64,000 nucleotides of DNA, taken from assembly GCA_964019135.1 (NCBI GenBank), contig OZ025260.1, forward strand, positions 11,154,254 to 11,218,253, given 5' to 3'. A program made the position numbers and the translations under genes. Below the pieces are notes generated by a model. That model worked only from the letters and a program-made list of their open reading frames with translations. It searched no databases and was not told the DNA's origin. This document shows positions 38,001 to 49,579 of this stretch, one piece after another. Position 1 is the first letter of the stretch. Every line of letters begins with the position of its first letter. The DNA comes from Arenicola marina (lineage: Eukaryota; Annelida; Polychaeta; Arenicolidae).

Positions 38001-40910
38001 CATGGGACACTGCTTCCAGTTTAACAGCGGTAAGTCACAACATGCACCTTGATTCCGAAACCCATCTAAAGCCCAAGATAGACCTGCCCATTTCCTCCAA
38101 CCCATGCCAACATTTGACAAACGGATTTGATTCCATATCCATTTATTATAAGTAGAAGGGTATCCAAGCAATATTTATGTGGCATAACATTCATACTTTT
38201 CCCCAGATAGCCTCAATAGATGGGATCGTATCAGAGTATTACTTTTTGATATTGCTGTGAGATTGTCGATTAGTAAACATCCAGTCTGTATTAATGTTCT
38301 CATAGAGAGAACATCTGTTCGTGATTCTGGTTTGTTCCTAAACATTGCTACGTTATCACTGGCAGTATCTCTGATCGATATGTGTCATCCACGTGTAACC
38401 CATCACACCATCCTTCCATAGATATTGATACAGATACCATTAGGATAGATGTAGCCATGTCGGTTCTTTTGCCTCACAGCTGGTGATAACTATGTCAGCT
38501 CCCAAGCGGGCGCCACGTACGGTCTGAAGCTGATCCTGTTCCTGAACCAATCAGACTACCTAATCACCAACGAGGGGTCGCTAGTGGCGGGATTTCGGGT
38601 GAGTATGTTTTATATGCAACCCGCCCCTGCCATTAAATACCCATGTTCACTTATCTAGTAACGTATTAACATATTAACCAACAGATTAGCTTCATGAATA
38701 ACACTTAATACGTCCCTCGTCGCTCTATAACACAACAACTGTATAAGTCTACCGAAATCATGGCAGTTGTGTTAAAACCAGACAACACGAAAGGTAACTC
38801 TGGGATCAATGCAGGAATGGCATTTCCATCCTAACTAGATCGACCAATTAATCTGTGTAAATTATAATAACACGTTCGTGTATACAATAAATGCATCAGT
38901 TTCATTCAAGCCCGGATCCTGGCTCTTGAAGGAGAGGTGGGATGGGGGGGGGGGGGAGGGGAATAGGCATTTTTGGGGGAGTGCAACAGGGAGTCCAAGA
39001 CGGCATGCATTGTTCATTGGAAAATACTATCCTTGTTTCAATGTGTGTGCGGGGGGGGGGGGGGCGGGGGGCGGGATCCGCCATTGCTATTGGTTCAACT
39101 TCACACGCCTCTTTCATTCGCCAGGTGGCGCTGCACACGCCGGATGAGGTGCCGCTGATGAAGGAGTGGGGTTTCCGGGTCACGCCAGGCTTCCAGACCC
39201 TGGTCGCTGTATCCATGACAAAGGTCCTTGTCCTGTCTGACAATGTTTCACATTGTGTCTGCCCCATACGAACATCAGTAGATATATATACAAACGGGGT
39301 TTTGACTCTTTCTGTTTCAATTCCGTGCTTAACATATATTCACGGTTCGCAACACATGCACCCTGCACCACACTCACACTTGCCAGCCGTACTGTTTTTG
39401 TCAACGCGCTGGTCATTTGAAAGATTATTTGTTGTCTACAGGTGACGGACTGGGGTCCGCCATACGTTGAGTGCGAGAAGAACGAGTCCTACAGCCAGAG
39501 CCGGTGTCTGGCCCAGTGTAAGGCAGACTTCGTCGTGGACAGGTGCCAGTGCAGGGCGATCGGCATGCTCAGTACGTTGACTCCGTTGCACAACGGGTAG
39601 CTTTGGAACAGAAATAAATGTTTAAAGTTGCGAATCGAGTTCTTTCCTGCCGAAACTAAGCCCAGGCGACATAATTATATATCACAATTTGCAGAATACT
39701 GGATTGTTTCATTCTGTAAATTCAGAAACCTAATAAACATCGCCGTTTCGGCTGTGAGATGGCAACCGTGTATATTCCGGGACACCACAGAACTATGTCG
39801 CGGCCCTGCTGGCACACAAACTGATGACGTTTACCACTAAACCTGTGGTTAATTCAAGTCACGGGCAGGCTCCCTTTGGCAGTCTGGTATGCGTGGAATA
39901 TAGACAAGAGAAATCTTGAATGATGCAAGGACTGATTCTTAATGGTATTTTCACTTCTTAAAGTTCGGCGAGAAAGAGCTCGACATGCAACTTTAAAATG
40001 CATTCTATGTTTGTTCATGTGTGACATTCACATGCTGCATAGTAACCATATGGTAAACGTGTAGCATGTTGGTGTGTGCAAAATATTTTGGTTTCGCTTG
40101 ATTCGTTGTAGTAAAAACCAGTAGACCACCAAAGGTGCCACAATTGAAGATTTAAATAAATTCTATTGATTTGCCTCTGCATAACAGAAGAAAATATCCC
40201 CATGAAAGTAAGATCCGGTCAAATGATAGTCGTATATGTCCTCATAGTAGACACGGAAATAATCCTTGTCCAGTTACAACAACAATTCTCGTATGACATA
40301 GGGGATCCACCTTCAACCCAAAGTGATATTCAACACGCTTACTTTAGATTAGAAGGCGACGTGAACTTTCCCTGGAGAGATTAGTTACAACCCAGTTTAC
40401 ATTAGTTTGAGCTTTTGGACTGGATTGGTCACCTGTTTTAACACCCCGTGTTGTACTTCTGCAGAGGAGGCCCCTGTGTGTGAGCCGCCAGCGATGTACG
40501 AGTGCGTCAGTGAAGCCCAGACACTGTACGTGGCGGCCGACCACCAGTCGACGTGTCCCTGTCCCAGGAGTTGCACAGACCTCACCTACAAGTTCACACT
40601 GTCGGCAGCCGTCGCGGCCGACCACGTGATCGCCTTAATGGGAATGGGTGGTGTGTTCGAATCCCCGGAAGTCGCCAAGCAAAGTGTCCCGAGGGATTTT
40701 GCGATGGTGGAGATCTTCTTCTCGCAGCTGTCCTACGAGGAGGTGGCCACCCGTCCGGCCTACACCATCCTGGCTCTCTTCTGTGACATCGGGGGCGCCA
40801 CGGGGCTCATCCTCGGCAGCTCCATCCTCACGCTCTTCGAGGTCATCGACTTTGTCTTCGTCGTCACGTGGAGGGCACGCGGGAGGGGTTCTGGTGGCGT
40901 GGTGGGGTGA
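32037..40910 (+). CDS. DEG/ENaC sodium channel subunit, gene 3 (Gly-Ser-Ser filter)
   Basis: Exons: 32037-32445, 36698-36858, 37945-38029, 38480-38598, 39125-39223, 39442-39571, 40465-40910. They total 1449 bp, giving 482 aa, with all phases consistent. Features: N-tail, then DVSVVGARYV, where other members have TTLHGARYV, so the gating His is Val58 while Gly59 is kept; TM1 about 73-95; LRFPTVTICNENRLSK; MGHCFQFNS; EWGFRVTPGFQTL; YVECEKNESYSQSRCLAQCK; CPCPRSC; pre-TM2 YEEVATRPAYT; TM2 with Gly-Ser-Ser at 452-454 and ILTLFEVIDFV. The last 12 or so residues and the stop codon lie in the first unit of a 40-bp minisatellite. Introns 1 and 2 are mostly minisatellite. A paralogue of gene 4; stimulus unknown. 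Confidence 0.92.
32444..36045 (+). repeat. 23-bp minisatellite filling intron 1 of gene 3, each unit carrying a 5' splice-site sequence
   Basis: Roughly 150 units of about 23 bp with core GGGTGAGTAAGAGTGACCCT plus CCT. The first unit is the exon 1 donor itself (ATGG|GTGAGTAAGAG). Most units keep GGGTGAGTAAG, a near-consensus 5' splice site. Variants include GTGAGAAAG, TTTGTGAGTAAG and GGAAGTAAGC. The array fills about 3.6 kb of the 4.25-kb intron. Long minus-strand frames over it are by-products of a stop-poor unit. Confidence 0.95.
36054..36563 (+). mobile_element. Solo LTR, same family group as the element at 57390-60534
   Basis: A 510-bp block starting TGTTAATG and ending AATATCACA. It shares with the LTRs at 57390 and 60043 the order: ..TTGGATACACCG..GGCTGGCAG..CTGCCAGTTAAGTTGCACA, ..CGAAACTTTATCGC.., GCGCCACCACCGTGTTAA, ..AACGAACACTCG.., CAACACAACGAGAAGTAA. 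No internal region or second LTR is adjacent, so it looks like a solo LTR fossil. No target-site duplication is evident. It lies at the 3' edge of the minisatellite in intron 1 of gene 3. Confidence 0.65.
36955..37840 (+). repeat. 27-bp minisatellite in intron 2 of gene 3
   Basis: About 32 near-identical units with core GGCATGTATGATATGGTATT plus ATTCTGT. It starts about 100 bp after the exon 2 donor, in a transition zone rich in GGTATGTATGATATG. A length of 27 (nine codons) with no stops opens long frames on both strands, which are not genes. Only a few units differ (GATATTG, GATATAG), so homogenisation is recent. Confidence 0.95.
39622..39996. mobile_element. TTAA-flanked MITE, copy 2
   Basis: 375 bp in intron 6 of gene 3, same orientation as copy 3. 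Ends TTAA|AGTTGCGAATCGAG and CGACATGCAACT|TTAA. More diverged than copies 1 and 3. Confidence 0.8.
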
Positions 40911-41872
40911 TAGGGCACGCGGCAGGTGTTCTGGTGGCGTGGTGGGGTGAGAGAGCACGCGGCTGGGGTTCTGGTGGCGTGGTGGGGTGAGAGGGCTCGC
41001 GGCAGGGGTTCTGGTGGCGTGGTGGGGTGAGAGGGCATGCGGCTGGGGTTCTGGTGGCGTGGTGGGGTGAGAGGGCTCGCGGCAGGGGTTCTGGTGGCGT
41101 GGTGGGGTGAGAGGGCATCCGGCTGGGGTTCTGGTGGCGTGGTGAGGTGAGAGGGCACGCGGCAGGCGTTCTGGTGGCGTGGTGGGGTGAGAGGGCACGC
41201 GGCTGGGGTTCTGATGGCGTGGTGGGGTGAGAGGGCACGCGGCTGGGGTTCTGATGGCGTGGTGGGGTGAGAGGGCACGCGGCTGGGGTTCTGATGGCGT
41301 GGTGGGGTGAGAGGGCACGCGGCTGGGGTTCTGATGGCGTGGTGGGGTGAGAGGGCACGCGGCTGGGGTTCTGGTGGCGTGGTGGGGTGAGAGGGCACGC
41401 GGCTGGGGTTCTGGTGGCGTGGTGGGGTGAGAGGGCATGCGGCTGGGGTTCTGGTGGCGTGGTGGGGCGAGAGGGCACGCGGCTGGGGTTCTGGTGGCGT
41501 GGTGGGGTGAGAGGGCTCGCAGCAGGGATTCTAGTGGCGTGGTGGGGTGAGAGGGCACGCGGCTGGGGTTCTGATGGCGTGGTGGGGTGAGAGGGTACGC
41601 GGCTGGGGTTCTGATGGCGTGGTGGGGTGAGAGGGCTCGCGGCTGGGGTTCTGATGGCGTGGTGGGGTGAGAGGGCACGCGGCTGGGGTTCTGATGGCGT
41701 GGTGGGGTGAGAGGGCACGCGGCTGGGGTTCTGATGGCGTGGTGGGGTGAGAGGGCATGCGGCTGGGGTTCTGGTGACGTGGTGGGGTGAGAGGGCTCGC
41801 AGCAGGGATTCTAGTGGCGTGGTGGGGTGAGAGGGCTCGCGGCAGGAGTGCCTCTGGCGTGGTGGGGTGGCG
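40868..41872 (+). repeat. 40-bp minisatellite starting inside the last codons of gene 3
   Basis: About 25 units of exactly 40 bp: GGGTTCTGGTGGCGTGGTGG, then GGTGAGAGGGCACGCGGCTG with variants. It begins within the gene 3 reading frame (codons for RARGRGSGGVVG) and continues about 960 bp past the stop at 40908-40910, so the 3' UTR is probably repeat. Units are G-rich on the plus strand. Minus-strand frames rich in HPTTP are by-products. Confidence 0.95.
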
Positions 41873-43276
41873 AGAGGCTGGTGTTGTGCAATTGTTGTTG
41901 CGAAATATCAAAAACGGAAATTCTGTAATGTAATGATGTTTTCTAAAAAAATCACTGTGACCTTGACCTTTGACCTGCATATGCCAAAGACGAACTTGAG
42001 CGAGCTATTTTGCTTATCCGTCAGTTGGTCAGTTGAATAGCGACATGTATTCCGTGAATATTGCAACATTCGCGTAACAACAAATATATTTAGAAGCCAA
42101 AAATAGCAACATACTGACATAAGGCCCGCCTTCATCCCTCTGCCTCTCTCTTACCAGTGCAATTAGTCTTAGTCTCATATGTAAACACACATGTGCGTTT
42201 CAAACAAGGCTAATGGTTGGGCGTTGCTGTGAGTGGTTGCGATTGAACAAATCTTTGACGAAGAACAGATTTCGTATATCATTTAATGTTGGGGTCCAAT
42301 TACACAAGGTACTGATTTTGCAGTTATATCCAACTGCCTAATTATAAGGTCGTTGGTAGAGAATCACCAGTTAGATTGTGTTGTGCATTAAATTTGTCAC
42401 ACTGAACTTGCCATGCGTCAATAGTGTCTTTATATGAAACGGTCATGTCAATAGCATGGCGTTGAACCCGCTGTCGTTGGGGGTGTGAGGTCGAACGCAT
42501 TCATCGTTCTAACACGGAAGCACATGTCATGTTCACATTGTTCCCCAAAGTCACGTGCAATCTACCGAGTCACGGGAAATCCGTCACATGCCACGCCGAG
42601 TTTTACGTTGTGTCTCCGTGTGTCTCTGCCGCGGTGGTATGAGACGGTAAGCGGACCGTGGCCACTCCACGTACGTGCGACACACCAATCCCCCCCAATC
42701 CCCCATGACACTGGACACCGATCGATGGGTCGGCGGCCGGATGATGTGAATAATAAAGCCAACGTATTGAGTCAGTGTGTGGGATATGTTAAGCCAAATG
42801 GCTCGTGCGGTGACCAAGAGAACAAAAGAGGAAGCCGGGATACCCATTTACGCCTCAGCGCGTCCTGCGACTCGGTTTCATTGCACGGCATTCATCGCAG
42901 AGGCACTGCAGTTGCCTTCTCTGGCATATGCCAGATGAGTATCGACCCCGGTATGAATGTGTCATTAAATATGGCGCCGCAGTGTCATTCTTATCGCTCA
43001 GATGCTAACATTGTTCTCGGCGAACAGTGTGACGTCGGTCAACGCGAACCGAAGGCAACGAAATAGATGTGTTAAGTAATGTGACAGCTAATGTTTGTCC
43101 AGCTTTAATGATTTATACTGTTTTCTGTTGTTGATGCGGTTGTCACCGTAAACTGCTGCAAACCAGCACTGGCGTAGGTGCACACGCCAACGATTGTCCG
43201 CATTTCGACCATTTTTTTTCATCTGACACAACGTAAGGAGACGTGTCCTGGTCTGTATGCATCGGACTCCACACTC
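41873..43276. other. Intergenic region between channel genes 3 and 4
   Basis: No supported gene. A 193-codon open frame (42485-43066) begins with a non-ATG codon and shows no recognisable domain, so it is probably chance. The gene 4 promoter and 5' UTR should be in the right part. Confidence 0.5.
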
Positions 43277-46200
43277 ATGAAGCTCAATACACCATCAGTT
43301 GATGGGTGGGTCGGGATGGAACCGAAGAAGAAAAAAACGGCGATTCACCCGCACAAAACGGGAACCTTAGTGACAAGTATCAGCGGGACTACAACCCAGG
43401 ACCATCCGCTGGGGAATATTGAACCTGACATCAAACTACCATCGAGAAAAGGATTCTATTTCGCTGAAGATCTTCGTAGTTTCCTGGGCGATGTGTCCGT
43501 GGTGGGCGCACGGTTCATCGGGATCCCCGGTGTCGGATTCTTCCGGAGAATCGTCTGGGTTACGTTTATCCTGGTCGGACTCGGCTTTATGACGTATCAA
43601 GTGTACGAGCGGATCAGATATTTTAGCAGTAAGCCGGTCACGGTGGACGTCCGTGTCATCCACAACAGGACGCTAAGGTTCCCGACCGTCACCATCTGCA
43701 ACGAGAACCGATTGTCGAAGCAAAGAGTGGCTGTCATGGGTGAGTAGTGTTATTACTTTACTAGCTAATCCAAAATCCGATCAACGTTATCCGACACACT
43801 TTGACGGGCAAGGGATTCCCCAATGTTAATTGCCCCCTCAATTATCCGATATTTCTCATCCGACAGCGAAACTGCCTACATCTTTTGTTTTTCCCTGAAG
43901 CCAAGCCGAGCTAACAACTTTCGACCCTAAACACCCATTCTTCTGTGGGGCACTAACTAATGGGCGTCCCCGTGGTTGAAGCGGTGGGGTGGGGGGCTCA
44001 TAGGAGTGGGTGTCATGGGCTTCTCACAAATCTCACTTTTAAACCGCAAGATGCACTATTAAGTGAGTGGGGACTGTTCCCGGAGTCCAACACAGCGTTA
44101 CGTGTAATGGAATTCAAAGTCATAAATAATACAGTTCTGAAGTGATATTGAACCGTCCCACCCAAACCCCATATGAAAAACTATGGATGTCTGAACCGTT
44201 TGTTCACCGAATGCTCGGGCTAGTTTAACGATTCGATTAGCTCATCAACCGATAACGCACCAAATTTACACGTTGTATGGGAATATTAGGCCGCATGCAA
44301 CTTTTGGTCAACTGGCCACAATATCGTTAAATAGGATAGGCGGCTTTCTTGGTTACTAAAAGAGGACATGCGGCAATCTACTTTGAGCTTGGATGTATAT
44401 GTATATATGTGTATGTCAATCTATATCTTGCATTTATAATGATAAATAATCGTAGATATTTCATTGTGAAAATGAATGCAATTTTAGAATAAGGATATTT
44501 TTCCTGGAACAGGGTCGGACGTTATTCAGCTGATCCAGAGCATGAATCCGGCCGTTAAGTTCGGAGCGCCCGCGGAAGGTCCGAACTTTAGTGCCTTCAA
44601 CTTCACGGGGATGGACTGGACCGCATTCTATAGTAGCAATGCTCAGCCAAAGGATGAGGCAATAACATTCGTGAGTTCATAGAAAAGTGGATGGGAGATT
44701 TTTACCCAACGATTCTTGTGGCAACACCAATGTTGAAAGCAGACTGGCCCTAGTTAATGATCTAGCTTGCATACTTTGAAACTCCCATCCAGTACAACAC
44801 TTTATCCTTGTGGCAAATATCACCAAGTCCCCATAACAGGCATGCCTCAAACTGCACATATTCTGTTTTTCTATTAATTGGCAAAATAAGATATGGTTTC
44901 CCTTATGTTTAAAAGTAGATCTTTCGAGATCGATCAAGTAGTATCTCAATGCTTTCATGGGTTCGCACATACATCTCTTGGGGAAAAAATGCTTGTGTTT
45001 TGTGTATCATGTCTTCCACACTAAGTGAACCGGCAGTAGCGATCCCAATTGTTTAGTTTAAAGACATTTTGTTTTCAAGTGTGTCAATTCCAAATCAAAG
45101 ATTGATTACAACTGAATTACAAATGCGAACATAAAAATTTGGGAAAGCATGCATCCGGAATAGTCAATTGTTTCTCTTCTTCTTTTGTCTTTTTTAATTA
45201 TTTCTAATATTTCATCACAGGACAGGGAATAATAACGTAATAACGCTACAACGACGGCACATACAAAACGTAAAATAAGACAGCAACAAAACACGTACAC
45301 AGAAACCCCGTACACAGAGGGGTTTGCCCCACACAGAAACCCCGTACACAGTGGGGTGTACACATAAACCTCGTACACAGAGGGGTGTACACAGAAACCC
45401 CGTACACAGAGGGGTGTACACAGAAACCCCGTACACAGAGGGGTTTTCCCCACACAGAAACCCCGTACACAGAGGGGTTTGCCCCACACAGAAACCCCGT
45501 ACAGAGAGGGGTTTTCCCCACACAGAAACCCCGTACACAGAGGGGTTTTCCCCACACAGAAACCCCGTACACAGAGGGGTTTTCCCCACACAGAAACCCC
45601 GTACACAGAGGGGTGTACACATAAACCTCGTACACAGAGGGGTTTGCCCACACAGAAACCCCGTACACAGAGGGGTTTTCCCCACACAGAAACCCCGTAC
45701 ACAGAGGGGTGTACACATAAACCTCGTACACAGAGGGGTTTGCCCACACAGAAACCCCGTACACAGAGGGGTTTGCCCCACACAGAAACCCCGTACACAG
45801 AGGGGTTTGCCCCACACAGAAACCCCGTACACAGAGGGGTTTGCCCCACACAGAAACCCCGTACAGAGAGGGGTTTGCCCTCCGCTTCTCGATATGGAAT
45901 TTTAACCCGCATCGTTGTTTGCCACCATAAGTTCTATATTCTTAACATAGTATTGAACACAGCCTGAATAATTGATTTCTTGACATTTATGAATCCACGT
46001 ATTTGGCATGTCACGTTCATTGATCGTTAATGCCATTAACCATTTGCCACGTTCTTTTGTCAGGCGTACTGGGATGGGCAAGACTTGACAGAAGCTGACT
46101 TCCGTTCACTGGAGACTAACATGGGCCAGTGTTTCCAGTTCAATGGTGGTATGTGGTCCCTCGAGTACCATTAGAGTAATGACTAGGCGTATAAAATCTC

Positions 46201-48344
46201 GGTATCAAGAATACGCCGAGGCAACACCCTGCGTTTCAGCCGATGCAGTAAGGTGACTCATTTATCACGTCGAAACATCAGCCCTTGATCTGTTTTCGAT
46301 GTTATTCGCATTCATTTAGCTAAAGTAAATCAAATAAATGTTGCGTCGAGAAGCTCGTTGCATACGAATGCCCCACTACCATTAAAATGTTTACAGATGG
46401 AGACCACTATGTGAGTTCTCAAGCCGGGGCTACTTATGGGCTCAAGGCCGTCCTGTTTCTCAACCAATCTGACTATCTTGTAACGAACGAAGGATCTCTA
46501 GCCGCGGGATTTCGCGTAAGTTACCAATCTTGCTTGCTGAGGCAAAACGCTGATCATACCTTTTATCTGAGAATCAGCAATGATGAAGTGAACTTCTTAA
46601 TAAATGTAAATAATTAATAAATAAAGAACAACAAAAGGCGTTCCGAAGTAAGATAATTATGAGCCACACATTAAATGGAATACGCTTTGCACGGAAACTC
46701 ATCCTCCAGCTCAAAATTGGCGTGAGTGGGTATTCCATGGGCCAACGGGACACCCCTAGTTTTCTTCACTACACGCAGTCACCAGATACTATGCAGGTTA
46801 TAATCTGGTGGTTGTCTTGTTCACCAGGTGGCGCTGCATGGCCCGGATGAGGAGCCGCTGATGAAGGAGTGGGGTTTCCGGGTCACTCCGGGTTTCCAAA
46901 CCCTCGTGGCTGTCACCATGAAACAGGTTGGACACTATAATACCAATGACACCTATAGTATCGGCATAATGTCAGGGGCTCATACAGAGGGGTTTAAAGG
47001 GTTTAAACCCTCCCTCGTGCAGCAAGTAAATGACAAGTTTAAGGGGTTTAAGCGTACCCTCAAGCAAGACAAGTTAAAGTAGTTTAACCCCTTCCCCTCT
47101 CAAGTAAGCGCTTGCCAAAGACTGCTAAAGTCCAATGGCTGGCCACCCACTCCCTACTAGCATACAATTTTAGAACTCACTCAGTGACCTCCACCCCGCC
47201 ACCGTCCCCAGTTTTCAGATCTAGCTACGCCCCTGAGTAAACATATCCCATGTGATGTTCTACAGCTAGTCTCGACTATGCACAGCCGGTGTACATAAGT
47301 ATAAAATCGTAGCGCATTCAAATTGTGGATTCGCCTTCTAACTATATTCTAGATCATGCCTCGAGGCGAATTTAGCGATGTTGGAATCGCTATAAATGAT
47401 TAATATGTAAACGTAGATAAAATACAATTTTACAACCATGTCGACCAAAATGTAGTTCATTTATTTGATACTATAAGATTACTTCCACTGACTTGAAGGT
47501 GACAGACTATGGTCCGCCATACGTTGAGTGCGAGAAGAACGAGTCTTACATCCAGAGTCGGTGTCTGGCCCAGTGTGAGGCAGACTTCGTCGTGGACAGG
47601 TGTCAGTGCAAGTTGGTCGGCATGCCCAGTACGTATTCTAGATAACTTAGTTACGCCGGCAAGCCATAATCAGACGTTAGATACCAAATACGTGTGTCAA
47701 TTAAGTTATAAAGTCATTCCCGAACGCAAATCTGATTGGTAAAAACATGTTTGAGCAGCATCAGGGAGTGAATATACCTTCATAAATGCACATGTCGGTT
47801 GAGCTCAAGTCATCCATTATCAACTGCCATATGTCTGCCGTCAGTTGCTCTAGACAGCCATACCCCTCGCGGCGGCGTCATCGCTTCATCTGTCACTGAT
47901 CTTTCAGGTAGTGCGCCGGTGTGCGATCCACGTCAGGCCTATGAATGCATGATACCAATCATGAACCTCTACCTGTCGGGGGATTACCTCGGCAAATGCA
48001 CTTGTCCCCGCCAGTGCGCCTCAGTCACTTTCAAACCTTCCCTGTCGTCCGCCATCATATCAGAACACGTGATCGACTTCATGGGAAAAACGCTATTTAA
48101 CTCTCCGGAGCAAGCCGAGAGGTTAATCCTCAAGGACTACACCATGCTGGAGATCTTCTTCTCTCAGCTGTCCTACGAGGAGGTGGCCACCCGTCCGGCC
48201 TACACCATCCTGGCTCTCTTCTGTGACATCGGGGGCGCCACTGGTCTCATCCTCGGCAGCTCCATCCTCACGCTGTTCGAGGTCATCGACTTCGTCATTG
48301 TCGCTTTGTGGAGAGGCTGCGTTATGAGGAGTGACCGCAGCTGA
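43277..48344 (+). CDS. DEG/ENaC sodium channel subunit, gene 4 (Gly-Ser-Ser filter)
   Basis: Exons: 43277-43739, 44513-44670, 46064-46148, 46397-46515, 46828-46926, 47499-47628, 47908-48344. They total 1491 bp, giving 496 aa. Exon lengths 85, 119, 99 and 130 and all phases equal gene 3. The frame is open 33 codons upstream but without ATG, so 43277 is chosen; a later Met (43316) before PKKKK is possible. Features: DVSVVGARFI with Val76-Gly77 in place of His-Gly; TM1 RIVWVTFILVGLGFMTYQVY; LRFPTVTICNENRLSK; MGQCFQFNGG; EWGFRVTPGFQTL; ECEKNESYIQSRCLAQCE; CTCPRQC; YEEVATRPAYT; Gly-Ser-Ser at 468-470; tail WRGCVMRSDRS. Exons 5-6 and the TM2 part of exon 7 are far more like gene 3 than exons 1-4. 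A tandem duplicate of gene 3. Confidence 0.92.
45290..45890. repeat. 29-35-bp minisatellite with hairpin units, intron 2 of gene 4
   Basis: About 18 units built on CAGAAACCCCGTACACAGAG plus GGGTTT, joined by GCCCCACA, TCCCCACA or GTACA linkers. Each unit contains AAACCCC and GGGGTTT about 9 bp apart, so each can form a short stem-loop. Linker variants form a higher-order pattern (blocks with GTGTACACATAAACCTCG recur). Frames on both strands are artefacts. Confidence 0.9.
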
Positions 48345-48725
48345 GTCGACCGGTCACGTGCATTAAACGCTTCCGGTGAACGTGGGAGGACCGCACAACG
48401 CGTTCAATGTGTTCAGTGCGATCTAGACCAGTGTTTATTATACGACACGACAGTACTGATGATGCCAGATTGGTTGATATGTCATATATATATATATATC
48501 TATATATATTGTTCACTTCGGTGTTTTATATATATCCCCTTAATAGCCTGTTCATGGTAACATAAAGAATACCATGTTTTCAGGTTTCCATTGGGGTTAG
48601 TATGTTTCAGATGAATCGCGCAAGGATTCCCATCCAACATTTTTCGCTAGGGTAACCCCTCATTGAGCGGATGTTGTCATATTACTCCTTTCCGGCTGGC
48701 GACGTGGTCCGTTTCTCACAGTACC

Positions 48726-49216
48726 TAAGGGCCACATTGCGGCCAACCACTGTGTTGTAGCCACATTGCAGCCAACCAGTGTTGTAGCCACATTGCGGCC
48801 AACCACTGTGTTGTAGCCACATTGCGGCCAACCACTGTGTTGTAGCCACATTGCGGCCAACCACTGTGTTGTAGCCACATTGCGGCCAACCAGTGTTGTA
48901 GCCACATTGCGGCTAACCACTGTGTTGTAGCCACATTGCGGCCAACCACTGTGTTGTAGCCACATTGCGGCCAACCACTGTGTTGTAGCCACATTGCGGC
49001 CAACCACTGTGTTGTAGCCACATTGCGACCAACCACTGTGTTGTAGCCACATTGCGGCCAACCACTGTGTTGTAGCCACATTGCGGCCACACATTGCGGC
49101 CAACCACTGTGTTGTAGCCACATTGCGGCCAACCACTGTGTTGTAGCCACATTGCGGCCACACATTGCGGCCAACCACTGTGTTGTAGCCACATTGCGGC
49201 CAACCACTGTGTTGTA
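48726..49216. repeat. 29-bp minisatellite downstream of gene 4
   Basis: About 16 units with core TTGTAGCCACATTGCGGCCA plus ACCACTGTG. Two units are shortened to ACCAGTG and two carry an extra GCCACACATTGC insertion. The minus-strand frames (ATTQWLAAMW) are by-products. Confidence 0.9.
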
Positions 49217-49579
49217 TGCGGCTGGCGGTCACGGACGTATCTCAAGCCGCATTTGTATTTGATTCTCCGGTCAGACGTTAAGGATTTGTTCATATATCTT
49301 ATTTATCCCATGATATTTTGTGGCTACACTCGGACTACATGTTGGTGATTATAGTTGTCTGCACACAGAGCACGATTTGTACTTTACATGCCACAATTTT
49401 GTGGGAAGAGATTTGGATAATTGTTGATGAACATTCAGTAAACTAAACTCAGGGAACTCAATCTTGCAGAGCTACTGGAATTTACATGCAGTTCAGGGCG
49501 CAGGCTATGGCTCCAGGCGTGGGCCAAAGTTTTCTAGACATGGGGTGAATTCTTGGAAACGCAACAAAAAAAGGAATTA

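Noticed and set aside
40635-41980. Minus-strand Pro/His/Thr-rich frames
   Set aside because: By-products of the 40-bp array and of the gene 3 last exon read backwards.
42485-43066. 193-codon plus-strand frame upstream of gene 4
   Set aside because: It begins at a non-ATG codon, has no recognisable domain, and was not joined to any splice partner.
43178-43276. 33 extra N-terminal codons of gene 4
   Set aside because: The upstream frame begins with GTG; the first ATG is 43277. An unseen upstream exon cannot be excluded.
45106-45967. Cys/Gly-rich and Thr/Arg/Gly-rich frames over the gene 4 intron
   Set aside because: They follow from the array units on either strand; the real exons flank them in another phase.
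44677-49216. CRISPR-like appearance of regularly repeated units
   Set aside because: The units are head-to-tail tandem repeats without unique spacers, and the genome is eukaryotic.
48660-49293. Minus-strand Trp/Ala/Met-rich frames
   Set aside because: Read from the 29-bp array; no conserved domain or splice context.
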